6,721 nt of DNA from Bacillota bacterium (GCA_023442465.1 JAEZZQ010000032.1:1-6721), one strand, 5' to 3'; counted from the first letter of the stretch, positions 1 to 5,802 are shown. Numbers and translations are program-made. Notes: generated by a model from the letters alone, not told the origin.

Positions 1-2
1 TC

Positions 3-218
3 GGCAGCGAAACCAGCCGCCGTGAACAATTCCTGCGGGAAAAAACCGGACTGACCCCCACCGTGACATGGTCCAAGACCGGCAGGATTCAGCTCAATGA
101 AGAAGTCACGGTGACGGTCACCTACCAGACCAACATCGGGCTTTTTGCCGGATTTGGCTCGTTCCCCATTACGCTGAGAGCAGATGCGGCGGGAAAAAGC
201 GAGGTCTACTGGAAATGA
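3..218 (+). CDS. DUF4320 family protein, 3' end only
   Basis: The 5' end lies outside the window; 71 codons and a TGA stop remain. The visible tail has a short charged stretch (SRREQFLREKTGL), then alternating hydrophobic beta-strand-like segments (VTVTVTYQTNIGLF) and an ending around GFGSFPITLRA...EVYWK. From memory this resembles the C-terminus of DUF4320 proteins, small single-pass proteins encoded in conjugative elements of Firmicutes next to TadE-like pseudopilins. The stop overlaps the next start as ATGA at 215-218, which suggests translational coupling and a joint role in an envelope or pilus-like structure. The N-terminal membrane helix expected for the family cannot be checked here. 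The family call is by pattern recognition; that the frame is coding is much more certain. Confidence 0.7.
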   Translation, partial: GSETSRREQFLREKTGLTPTVTWSKTGRIQLNEEVTVTVTYQTNIGLFAGFGSFPITLRADAAGKSEVYWK

Positions 219-763
219 CGGAAAAAATCAAGCAAATCCTACAAGGAAAAAGCGGCTCAGGCTTCCCGCTCATCATTGCCATCGCCTTGTCGCTGGTGAT
301 TATCTTTACCGGTATTTCAGAGTATTTCCGGCTTGTGATCGTAGCGCAGGGTGTGCGGGATGCGGTGCAGACCGCTGTTATCTCCACCGTCAACGACAAC
401 TACGATGATGTGTACCACGGCGTGCGGGAGGGTTATTCGGGAGCCTACCAGCCTATTGCCGAGGATTTTGAGGAAAGCATTGATTACGGCGATATCTATG
501 ACAGGTTGGATGGTGTACTCGGTCTTTCCTACAGCGGCGGCTATCATGAAAAACGCACTCCGGACGGCAAGCTGGAATTTAAGGTGTGGAATCTGGAGGT
601 GGATATCCGAAACGCTCCCTTTGCGGCAGGCGACCAAGCCTCCTCCCGCTTTGAAGCTGACAGTACCATCATGCTGGAGGTTCCCGTATCCTTTGGTGGA
701 AAACTGCTGCCCCCCATGACGATCAAAGTCAAGACCAGCGCCGGATACACACCGAGGTTTTAA
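215..763 (+). CDS. TadE/TadG-like single-pass pseudopilin
   Basis: This 182-residue protein has a short basic cytosolic N-terminus, one hydrophobic helix at about residues 17-34 (FPLIIAIALSLVIIF), then an amphipathic continuation (EYFRLVIVAQGVRDAVQTAV) and an extracellular domain of mixed beta strands ending at TAGYTPRF-like residues. One N-terminal helix running into a longer amphipathic helix and a soluble domain is the layout of TadE/TadG-type minor pseudopilins. The start at 215 overlaps the previous stop by four bases, so it is probably coupled to the DUF4320 gene. In ICEs of Clostridia such pairs sit within the transfer region and may contribute to a surface appendage. The exact family is not certain, and it could be given only as a hypothetical conjugal protein. 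The gap at 764-871 to the next gene holds no clear promoter or terminator. Confidence 0.7.
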   Translation: MTEKIKQILQGKSGSGFPLIIAIALSLVIIFTGISEYFRLVIVAQGVRDAVQTAVISTVNDNYDDVYHGVREGYSGAYQPIAEDFEESIDYGDIYDRLDGVLGLSYSGGYHEKRTPDGKLEFKVWNLEVDIRNAPFAAGDQASSRFEADSTIMLEVPVSFGGKLLPPMTIKVKTSAGYTPRF

Positions 764-871
764 CCCTGCGGAGAAGTTTTCTTGGAATAGTGATAGACTT
801 TTTGAAAAGTTCGTGGTAGGGTGTGACTTAACAGGAACCTATCAAAATTTAACAAATAGGAGGACACTCTT

Positions 872-1444
872 ATGAAAAATATGAATACCAAAACGAAGAA
901 ATGGCTGGCCGTAACCGGATGCCTCGCCCTCTGTGCGGTGCTTGTGGTGCTGATCGGACAGCAGTTCATAACCCCAAAGCCGGTGGATACCCCGCCCTCA
1001 CCCCAAAGCTCCGAGGTGAGTAATGTGACGGTGGACCCCAGGGTGCCGGATAGCACAGAGAAAGAAAAAAAGGTCACCGTAACCCCGCCTGATACCACCC
1101 AACCGACAAATATCGACAACGGTGCGGTTTCCAGCGGCACGGAACAGACCATCCAGGGCGATGCAACCAAGCCGGAATATACTGAGGAACAGCTTAAAGA
1201 CCCCACGCAGAAACCTGACGGCGAAAAGGTCACAGAGCCTCCCAAGCCTGTCGACCATGATAAGGTGGAAAAGCCCAAGGATACCCCCAAAAACGACAAT
1301 CAGCCGCAAGGCGGCGAAACCAAAGCCGGCAAGATTTATGTGCCGGGTTTCGGGTGGATTGACGATAACGGCGGCGGCGGTCAAGGCACAACTGTAGACG
1401 GTGACGGCGATATCAATAAACAAGTCGGCAATATGGGGGAATAA
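872..1444 (+). CDS. DUF6550 family membrane-anchored stalk protein
   Basis: This 190-residue protein starts with a Lys/Asn/Thr-rich N-terminus followed by one membrane helix at residues 11-29 (WLAVTGCLALCAVLVVLIG). The rest is a long low-complexity region rich in Pro, Lys, Thr, Asp and Glu (about residues 35-150), typical of an extended wall-spanning stalk. The C-terminus carries a compact motif, IYVPGFGWIDDNGGGG (from residue 155), and ends near NKQVGNMGE. I recognise this stalk-plus-GFGW layout as DUF6550, found in Firmicute conjugative elements. The start is supported by AGGAGG at 858-863, eight bases before ATG. VTGC at residues 14-17 resembles a lipobox, but the hydrophobic run continues past the Cys, so a plain membrane anchor fits better. 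The biochemical role is unknown; holding an extracellular partner near the cell surface is inference. Confidence 0.8.
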   Translation: MKNMNTKTKKWLAVTGCLALCAVLVVLIGQQFITPKPVDTPPSPQSSEVSNVTVDPRVPDSTEKEKKVTVTPPDTTQPTNIDNGAVSSGTEQTIQGDATKPEYTEEQLKDPTQKPDGEKVTEPPKPVDHDKVEKPKDTPKNDNQPQGGETKAGKIYVPGFGWIDDNGGGGQGTTVDGDGDINKQVGNMGE

Positions 1445-1458
1445 CAGAATACTTTCAC

Positions 1459-1494
1459 AAGGCACGGTCGAAACAGACCGTGCCTTTACTTTTG
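1459..1494 (+). terminator. Intergenic hairpin with T-rich tail
   Basis: A perfect 11-bp stem pairs 1459-1469 with 1476-1486 around a six-base GAAACA loop, followed by TTACTTTT-like bases. It looks like an intrinsic terminator placed 14 bases after the DUF6550 stop. The next gene has its RBS almost at once (1500-1506) and there is no room for a separate promoter, so it more likely acts as a partial terminator or an mRNA-stabilising 3' end that sets the ratio of the two proteins. Confidence 0.75.
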
Positions 1495-1510
1495 CCAAAA
1501 GGAGGCCGCA

Positions 1511-3211
1511 ATGAAGAAATTATTCAAGAGCATAGCCAGTCTTATGCTGGTGCTTTGCCTATTCTGCCCCCTAACCGCATTTGCTGATACCGGCGGCAGC
1601 GGAAATATTGATGGCGGCGGTGGAGGCATGGGCAGCGGAACCAGCACCAACACATGGAGCGGCGGTAACGAGGGTGTGCGTATTACTGTGGTTCGGGCAA
1701 GTGATCACTCAGCGGTCACCACGCCGGTAGATTTTACAAATAAGAAGCCGGACAATATTCGTGTTCATTTTGGAAAGGTGAGCAAACTGTCCTATAGCTC
1801 CGGTCAGCAATTGAGCCCTACCACAAGTGTGTACCATTATATTAATCCAGCCCAAACCATACCCCGCATTATCAGCACCAACGGAAGCAACAATATTGCC
1901 GCCATCAAGAAGTATTTCTGCTCGGAGTATGTCATCAAACGCATTGCAGATGTAACAGGCATGAATTACGATGTTCTCATCGGCGGTGAGTATAAAATCC
2001 TCTTGGAGCCCATTGCCTACTACAAATTTGAGGGGGTTATGATTGCCACCACCGCTACCGAAGCCGCCCTGTATGATGAACAGGTTAGCGGTCTGCTCCG
2101 CAGAAGAATGGTGTCTCTTACACACAAGAATCTGCCCCTCGCTATGTTTTTGGAGGTAGGCGACCTCGGCTATCCCGCATGGGGAGGCAGCAAGAACAGC
2201 GCCGCATCCAATGAGGATATCAAATCCAGCCTTGGGCTTGGCATTGTCCGTTTTACGGAGAAACCGGAGGAACCTCAGATTGACGCCTACGATTATGAGT
2301 ACCGGGTAAACACCAATGTCATCACAGCGGTGAGGATCAGCGGAGGTCAGTCCGATCCCGACAGGCCCACCCGTGTCAGCTTTAATATCGGTGGGCAAAC
2401 CTACAGCGTGGGCAATGTCTACTATCCCGCAGGCGATAGCCAGCTTGCATGGGTTCAGTGGAAAACCCCCGACACCGAACAGAATATGACCATCCAAGTG
2501 ACGGTGTCCGGCCCCGGCAGCACTGCCAAGGCGACCCTCAACGTCAAAATCGTTGACCTTGATAAGAATCCTCCGCCCAATCCCGTAGCCGATGACCGCA
2601 ACGATAGCTTCCGTGCTTCTGCCGTACCAAACAGAGCGGTAAAAAGCTCGGCAAGCTGGAGTGTCTGGCGACCGTGGTGGCAGGAATATTGGGTGTGGCA
2701 CAGTAATTATGACGACGAAGGAAACGATAACGGATATTGGTGCGATCACGGATGGTGGGAGTTTGACCTGGACCGTTACAGCGCCAGCCTGACCGCCGCC
2801 ATGAGCATCAAATGCGACAGCATGAATCCGACTGCCAGCGGAAGAACGATGAAATCGGGATATGGCATCAACCAGACCGCCACCGGAAGTATCAGCTCCA
2901 ACCAAAGCTCGGCGGTTACCCAGCCGCAGAATGCGGTCAGCTATTTTCCCGAATTTGCCTATGAAACCTATTGGCGGCTCTTGGAGCGCATGGGATCGAG
3001 GCGGTTTGAGTTTCAGCAAAACCCTTACTCCACCTACAAAAACCGAACTCATTTCAGCCCGATTTGGATGCCGGACGGAGCCTATATCGTCAACACCTGG
3101 CTCATTGATGGGTGGACTCCGGATGGAATGCTGTCCGCTAACCTTACAGACAGCCTGACCATACGGGGCAACTTGTGGCAGGACTGGCATGTCGCGCCTA
3201 AAAAGCCATAG
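1511..3211 (+). CDS. Large secreted ICE-encoded surface protein, unknown function
   Basis: This 566-residue protein has a clear signal peptide: KK at residues 2-3, a hydrophobic core, and a likely cut after AFA at residue 25. The mature N-terminus is Gly/Ser-rich (about 28-50), then a mixed domain follows to about residue 250. Residues about 255-353 are a run of beta strands that could be an Ig-like or other beta-sandwich module (inference). A Pro/Asp linker leads to a striking Trp-rich segment at 383-416 with nine Trp, then a C-terminal domain ending in VAPKKP. No LPXTG motif or C-terminal membrane helix is present, so it should be released or held by a partner such as the DUF6550 protein encoded just before it. 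AGGAGG at 1500-1505 supports the start. The same Gly-rich mature N-terminus is familiar from homologues in Clostridia ICEs. I do not recognise a catalytic motif; adhesion or pilus-tip function is a guess. Confidence 0.8.
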   Translation: MKKLFKSIASLMLVLCLFCPLTAFADTGGSGNIDGGGGGMGSGTSTNTWSGGNEGVRITVVRASDHSAVTTPVDFTNKKPDNIRVHFGKVSKLSYSSGQQLSPTTSVYHYINPAQTIPRIISTNGSNNIAAIKKYFCSEYVIKRIADVTGMNYDVLIGGEYKILLEPIAYYKFEGVMIATTATEAALYDEQVSGLLRRRMVSLTHKNLPLAMFLEVGDLGYPAWGGSKNSAASNEDIKSSLGLGIVRFTEKPEEPQIDAYDYEYRVNTNVITAVRISGGQSDPDRPTRVSFNIGGQTYSVGNVYYPAGDSQLAWVQWKTPDTEQNMTIQVTVSGPGSTAKATLNVKIVDLDKNPPPNPVADDRNDSFRASAVPNRAVKSSASWSVWRPWWQEYWVWHSNYDDEGNDNGYWCDHGWWEFDLDRYSASLTAAMSIKCDSMNPTASGRTMKSGYGINQTATGSISSNQSSAVTQPQNAVSYFPEFAYETYWRLLERMGSRRFEFQQNPYSTYKNRTHFSPIWMPDGAYIVNTWLIDGWTPDGMLSANLTDSLTIRGNLWQDWHVAPKKP

Positions 3212-3224
3212 CGGGGAGGATACA

Positions 3225-3695
3225 ATGGCATATGAACGAATTGAGGCGCCAAAAGGCAGCCTATACCACTACACGCAAAAGGACCGGCTGGATGCAATTT
3301 TGCAAGATGGCCGCATCCGGCGATTCGGGGATCGTGAGTGCTGGTTCTGCACTTCCCTTGCGGACACCCTGCGGCTTATGGAAATGACCGTCATGAAAGA
3401 AGGTCATCCCTACGTTGATACGCGAGGATTTTTACAGAGGTATCCCGCTTTTGTACCGGAGGATTACATCATCCTAAAGCTGGAGCAGCGGCATCAAAAT
3501 GGGGAATGGGTGAGATGGAATCAGGAGATGCCACCCGGCTGTCCTCCTGAAACACTTGCGGAGGCTGAAGAATTCAGCTTATTGAAGAAAGGTTTCCGCG
3601 GTGATCTGAAATTTCATCATAACCCCCAGGTGATTGAAGTGTCCCCGCTCTTGGAGGAACAGACTCCGGGCATGGATATGACAATGAAACTATAA
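3225..3695 (+). CDS. Small cytosolic protein, possible ADP-ribosyltransferase-like fold
   Basis: This is 156 residues with no signal peptide or membrane helix. The start at 3225 is chosen because GGGGAGG (3212-3218) sits just before it; the upstream ATG at 3189 lies inside the previous gene and has no RBS. The N-terminus reads LYHYTQKDRLDAILQDGRI (residues 13-31) then CWFCTSLADTL. An aromatic-H-Y-T strand, a helix ending in I-L-x-x-G-x-I, and a following C-T-S strand resemble the first elements of the ART superfamily (DarT, KptA, Arr) and of some abortive-infection proteins. A catalytic Glu is not obvious; candidates lie in IEVSPLLEEQ near the C-terminus. It is the only apparently cytosolic product in a run of exported ones, so it may be an anti-host, defence or regulatory gene carried by the element. 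That it is a real gene is well supported; the fold is a weak inference. Confidence 0.7.
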   Translation: MAYERIEAPKGSLYHYTQKDRLDAILQDGRIRRFGDRECWFCTSLADTLRLMEMTVMKEGHPYVDTRGFLQRYPAFVPEDYIILKLEQRHQNGEWVRWNQEMPPGCPPETLAEAEEFSLLKKGFRGDLKFHHNPQVIEVSPLLEEQTPGMDMTMKL

Positions 3696-3710
3696 ATACA
3701 GAAAAAGAAC

Positions 3711-3750
3711 AAGGTCGCAGGAGCAATTCTGCGGCCTTTTCTTGATTTTT
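3711..3750 (+). terminator. Intrinsic terminator-like hairpin
   Basis: A 10-bp stem (3711-3720 with 3729-3738, one G.U pair) closes a GAGCAATT loop and is followed by TTTTCTTGATTTTT. It stands 15 bases after the stop of the 156-residue gene and just before the RBS of the DUF3852 gene. As with the hairpin at 1459, no promoter fits between it and the next start, so partial termination or transcript processing is likely. Confidence 0.75.
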
Positions 3751-3765
3751 AGAAAGGTGGTTTTT

Positions 3766-4104
3766 ATGAAAAGGTATAAGAAAATTGCTCTTATGCTTAT
3801 CCTCGTCCTCATGGTAACCATGTTCTTCAGCACAACCGCTTTTGCGGCAAATGGCGATGTTGCAGGAGCTATTGAGGGCACATGGAATGATGCCTCCGGG
3901 CAGATTAAGACGGTAGTCAACAAGGTGGTGTTTCCCGCAATCGACCTCATTCTGGCGGTGTTTTTCTTCGCCAAATTAGGGATGGCATACTTCGACTATC
4001 GCAAGCACGGTCAGTTTGAGTGGGCGGCTCCGGCGATTCTGTTCGCCTGTTTAGTATTCACCCTGACAGCTCCGACCTATATCTGGACGATACTTGGGAT
4101 GTGA
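3766..4104 (+). CDS. DUF3852 family VirB2/TrbC-like pilin subunit
   Basis: This 112-residue protein has a basic start (MKRYKK), a signal peptide with a probable cut after AFA at residue 27, a short polar stretch, and two membrane helices: about residues 53-75 (KVVFPAIDLILAVFFFAKLG) and about 88-109 (AAPAILFACLVFTLTAPTYIW), separated by a basic loop (DYRKHGQFEW). Signal peptide plus two helices around a short charged loop is the layout of VirB2/TrbC pilins of type IV secretion systems, and the sequence matches my memory of DUF3852 from clostridial conjugative elements. The ATG at 3766 follows AAAGGTGG (3751-3758); a TTG 24 bases upstream lies in the hairpin tail and is unlikely. It is the last transfer gene before the IS, which lies 45 bases beyond its stop and leaves the gene intact. 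Confidence 0.78.
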   Translation: MKRYKKIALMLILVLMVTMFFSTTAFAANGDVAGAIEGTWNDASGQIKTVVNKVVFPAIDLILAVFFFAKLGMAYFDYRKHGQFEWAAPAILFACLVFTLTAPTYIWTILGM

Positions 4105-4110
4105 CCGAAA

Positions 4111-4141
4111 AGCAGACCGGCTTCTATGGGGTCGGTCTGCT
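4111..4141 (-). terminator. Hairpin between DUF3852 gene and the IS, probable terminator
   Basis: A perfect 9-bp stem pairs 4111-4119 with 4133-4141. On the plus strand it is followed by CAACAAACC, not a T tract. On the minus strand it is followed by TTTTCGG, so it would stop transcripts leaving the right end of the IS better than transcripts of the pilin gene. The right target half of the IS (from 4142) abuts the stem, so the element inserted right beside this hairpin. Confidence 0.6.
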
Positions 4142-4154
4142 CAACAAACCTGCT
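4142..4154 (-). other. Right junction of the IS: right donor end, GT core, right target
   Basis: Read on the minus strand, AGCAG then GT then TTGTTG. AGCAGGTT (4147-4154) is repeated exactly in the donor loop of the bridge RNA at 5602-5609 (left donor guide). GTTTGTTG (4142-4149) is matched at seven of eight positions by target-loop bases 5643-5650, and the odd position is a G.T wobble in the RNA-DNA pairing (right target guide). Confidence 0.75.
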
Positions 4155-4177
4155 AAGCAAAATCAAGTACTAAAATG

Positions 4178-4207
4178 ATTAAATTGCAGAAACAGCACCG
4201 ATGTCAA
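4178..4207 (-). promoter_or_regulatory. Outward-facing promoter-like sequence in the IS right end
   Basis: On the minus strand TTGACA (4202-4207, perfect -35) is followed after 18 bases by TTTAAT (4178-4183, five of six to TATAAT). It points out of the element. In the integrated copy it would transcribe antisense to the pilin gene until the hairpin at 4111-4141. In an excised circle it would point across the joined ends into the bridge RNA. The -35 lies in one arm of the large inverted repeat. Confidence 0.5.
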
Positions 4208-4255
4208 GGATAAAATGAACGCTCCGCGTCCTTGACATCGGCGCTTGTTTCTGCA
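4185..4255. repeat. Near-perfect 26/27-bp inverted repeat in the IS right end
   Basis: The left arm 4185-4210 and right arm 4229-4255 are reverse complements except for one extra base and one A/G difference, around an 18-base spacer that itself holds CGC...GCG on the minus strand. It would fold into a very stable RNA hairpin after the recombinase gene, or a DNA cruciform. It does not mark an IS end. It may protect or terminate the recombinase mRNA, or shield the gene from incoming transcription. Confidence 0.85.
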
Positions 4256-4268
4256 GACAAGCAAACAA

Positions 4269-4293
4269 GGCTGCCAAGCAGGGCTTGCCAGCC
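4269..4293 (-). terminator. Probable recombinase transcript terminator
   Basis: On the minus strand an 11-bp stem with one internal C-C mismatch (4283-4293 with 4269-4279, three-base loop) starts 18 bases after the recombinase stop and is followed by TTGTTTGCTTGT, a fair T-rich tail. The larger inverted repeat at 4185-4255 follows it. Confidence 0.45.
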
Positions 4294-4311
4294 GGCACAT
4301 TACCAAAGACA

Positions 4312-5514
4312 TCAGGCGTAAAGAGCAGATACTCTGGCGTAGTAAATCCGAAGGAATTTATTCAATCCTGCAATCTTGGCCACCTTCTTGGGCTTTCCCT
4401 CCGCTTCTTTCTTGAGGATATAGAGGTATACGGCATTGTCTTGGGTAGGCTTGTTCCTTTTCAGGCACTGCATAGCCTCGAAGCCAGCTTTCCGCAAAAC
4501 CGGCGAACCGCGTTTGGATATATTTCGGCGGGTGCCATTGAACGTTCCCGATTGAAACGGAGGAGCATCAATGCCAGCGTAGGCAATTAAGCATTTCCCG
4601 TTGGCAAAGCGCCGTATATCACCGATTTCAGCGATAAGGCACGGGGCAAGTATCTCTCCCACTCCTGCCATACTGCGGACAACAGCATATTCGGGTAATT
4701 GCTTTGCCAGCTCCTCCATTTGTGATAATATTCTGAATAGGATACTATTCACAAGCTGAATAGCGTTTACTGCCTCCTGTACTAACATTTTGGTCGATGC
4801 AAGGTTGGAAGGCAGGGTTGGGATACCACTGCGGGCTAAAGCGTAGATCGTCTTCGCTTTTTCCTCATTTGCACGGTATCCCTTCTTTTTTGACCATGCA
4901 TTGTAGCTCTGTATGAATTTGACTTCGCTCATTCTTGTGATGCAGTCATAATGCCAATATGCGCTGACAAAATCGCAGAGCTTGTCTTTTCCCCTGACCT
5001 GCGCATAGCTGGCGCCAAACAGCGGACGCAATCCGGGCATGGTCCGATCAAGAATGTTGTTCAGGCGAATTTTGCATTGGGTATTCATTCGGTTGTATTG
5101 ATAATACTGTCTTCCCAACAAGCGAAGCTCTTCGTATATTGCCTCCGGGGGCTGATATTCTTCTAATCGAAACCAATGATCGATCCCATAGTTGGCAATT
5201 CGGATGGTGTCAAGCTTGTCGGTTTTTGCTTTGCGTATCTCAGAAGCAGCATACCTTTTCATGACCAATGGGTTGATTACGCTTACAAAGAAATCTGCGG
5301 CTTTTAGCTGCTGAAGCAGCGGTAAATGATATGCTCCCGTTGCCTCCATTACTATCCGGAGTTCATCTCCCATCCCCTTTAATTCAACGATCAGTGCTTT
5401 TACGGCAGTATCGTCATGAGGAACATCAAATGGAGACCTCAGTATCTCGCCATATGGACGCAAAATACACACGGTACTCTTATCCTTGGCTACATCGATT
5501 CCTACGCTGACCAT
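4312..5514 (-). CDS. IS110-family DEDD recombinase (transposase)
   Basis: This 400-residue protein has the two IS110 domains. The N-terminal RuvC-like DEDD domain begins MVSVGIDVAK with Asp7, then Glu57 in VMEATGAY, and Asp99/Asp102 in KTDKLD, giving all four acidic residues. A central helical region (about 120-275) follows. The C-terminal Transposase_20 domain starts at VRSMAGVGEILAP (about 279) and contains AYAGIDAPPFQSGTF and RRNISKRGSPVLRKAGFEA (330-347); the conserved Ser in ISKRG is the likely nucleophile by comparison with the family. Length is usual and no frameshift or stop interrupts it. AGGAGG at 5518-5523 precedes ATG. It acts on DNA as a complex with the bridge RNA encoded directly upstream, which pairs with target and donor DNA. 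It runs against the ICE genes. Activity is inferred from intact motifs only. Confidence 0.97.
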   Translation of the reverse strand: MVSVGIDVAKDKSTVCILRPYGEILRSPFDVPHDDTAVKALIVELKGMGDELRIVMEATGAYHLPLLQQLKAADFFVSVINPLVMKRYAASEIRKAKTDKLDTIRIANYGIDHWFRLEEYQPPEAIYEELRLLGRQYYQYNRMNTQCKIRLNNILDRTMPGLRPLFGASYAQVRGKDKLCDFVSAYWHYDCITRMSEVKFIQSYNAWSKKKGYRANEEKAKTIYALARSGIPTLPSNLASTKMLVQEAVNAIQLVNSILFRILSQMEELAKQLPEYAVVRSMAGVGEILAPCLIAEIGDIRRFANGKCLIAYAGIDAPPFQSGTFNGTRRNISKRGSPVLRKAGFEAMQCLKRNKPTQDNAVYLYILKKEAEGKPKKVAKIAGLNKFLRIYYARVSALYA

Positions 5515-5549
5515 ATTTCCTCCTGCAGATAGATTTGCAATGGCTTCCC

Positions 5550-5741
5550 ACCTTGCACTTATTGCAGCTCAATTTGGCTCGTAACACGAAAGCGATGTTT
5601 CAACCTGCTCAATCGAACGTTCACAATAAGGGATGGCCAACTGTTTGTCGGACGGGCGTTTGATCCCAATTGGAATTCCGTTGTGCCATTTGCCCCCTTA
5701 TTGTAAAATAAGCGCAAGTGATCGTCCATCACCTACGCTTT
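5550..5741 (-). ncRNA. IS110 bridge RNA (target- and donor-guiding RNA)
   Basis: On the minus strand three structures follow one another. First is a 5' hairpin of 13 pairs, two of them G.U, with a GGACG loop (5740-5728 with 5722-5710). Second is a target-binding loop closed by a perfect 10-bp stem. Third is a donor loop containing the left donor guide AGCAGGTT (5609-5602) and a small inner hairpin (about 5598-5582, one bulge). A right donor guide may be AGTGC (5559-5555), which would pair with GTACT at the left end using one wobble. The order hairpin, target loop, donor loop, then recombinase RBS is that of the IS621 bridge RNA, and the size (~190 nt) is similar. A -10-like TACTCT (5747-5742) sits just upstream. 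Both ends of the RNA are estimates. Confidence 0.85.
5623..5704 (-). other. Target-binding loop of the bridge RNA
   Basis: Arms 5704-5695 and 5632-5623 pair perfectly over 10 bp. After a 5-base bulge, ATGGC-A-CAAC pairs with GTTGGCCAT. The inner loop has the left target guide at 5677-5664 (AATTCCAATTGGGA, minus sense), a small GGG/CCC terminal stem, then the right target guide at 5650-5643. The left guide shares ten contiguous bases plus GG with the left flank (5761-5749); the right guide fits the right flank. Confidence 0.8.
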
Positions 5742-5743
5742 AA

Positions 5744-5761
5744 GAGTACCAAATTGGAATT
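5744..5761 (-). other. Left junction of the IS: left target, GT core, left end
   Basis: Minus-strand sense: the flank AATTCCAATT (5761-5752), then TG, then the core GT (5749-5748), then ACTCTTAAAG entering the element. Without the IS, the flank would join directly to the right target at 4147, restoring plus-strand CTCAACAAAC-CAAATTGGAA after the hairpin at 4111-4141. Confidence 0.72.
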
Positions 5762-5802
5762 TGTAGTGCTCCCAGAAGACACCTACTGGTTATGCTCATT
5801 AT

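Larger units (their letters stand above)
4150..5749 (-). mobile_element. Complete IS110-family insertion sequence with bridge RNA
   Basis: The element holds one intact recombinase gene (4312-5514), a long non-coding left end (5515-5749) and a right end (4150-4311). Ends were set by reading the bridge RNA guides against the flanks. Minus-strand sense shows ...AATTCCAATTTG-GT-ACTCTT at the left junction and ...TTAGCAG-GT-TTGTTGAG at the right, sharing GGT with a probable GT core. Counting one core, the length is 1600 bp, with a one-base ambiguity from the shared GGT. There are no terminal inverted repeats or target duplication beyond the core, as expected for IS110. The non-coding RNA lies upstream of the recombinase, as in the IS110 subgroup and not IS1111. 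All functional parts look intact, so it may still be active. Confidence 0.85.

Noticed and set aside
802..830. TTGAAA at 802-807 as a promoter for the DUF6550 gene
   Set aside because: No acceptable -10 box occurs 16-18 bases downstream.
872..965. Lipoprotein signal (VTGC) in the DUF6550 protein
   Set aside because: The hydrophobic stretch before the Cys is only about five residues and continues well past it, as in a plain membrane helix.
1709..3190. Long 493-codon open frame antisense to the secreted protein gene
   Set aside because: It has no RBS, its product is low-similarity Gly/Val/Arg-rich sequence without domains, and it is explained by codon bias of the well-supported plus-strand gene with signal peptide and RBS.
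3189..3224. Earlier ATG at 3189 for the 156-residue gene
   Set aside because: It overlaps the end of the secreted protein gene without an RBS, whereas 3225 has GGGGAGG at proper distance.
4285..4590. 101-codon plus-strand frame over the recombinase 3' end
   Set aside because: It is antisense to a well-conserved IS110 domain, and it lacks an RBS and a recognisable product.
4150..5749. IS1111-subgroup assignment of the element
   Set aside because: The long structured non-coding region lies upstream of the recombinase and no subterminal inverted repeats bracket the ends; the inverted repeat at 4185-4255 is internal to one end only.
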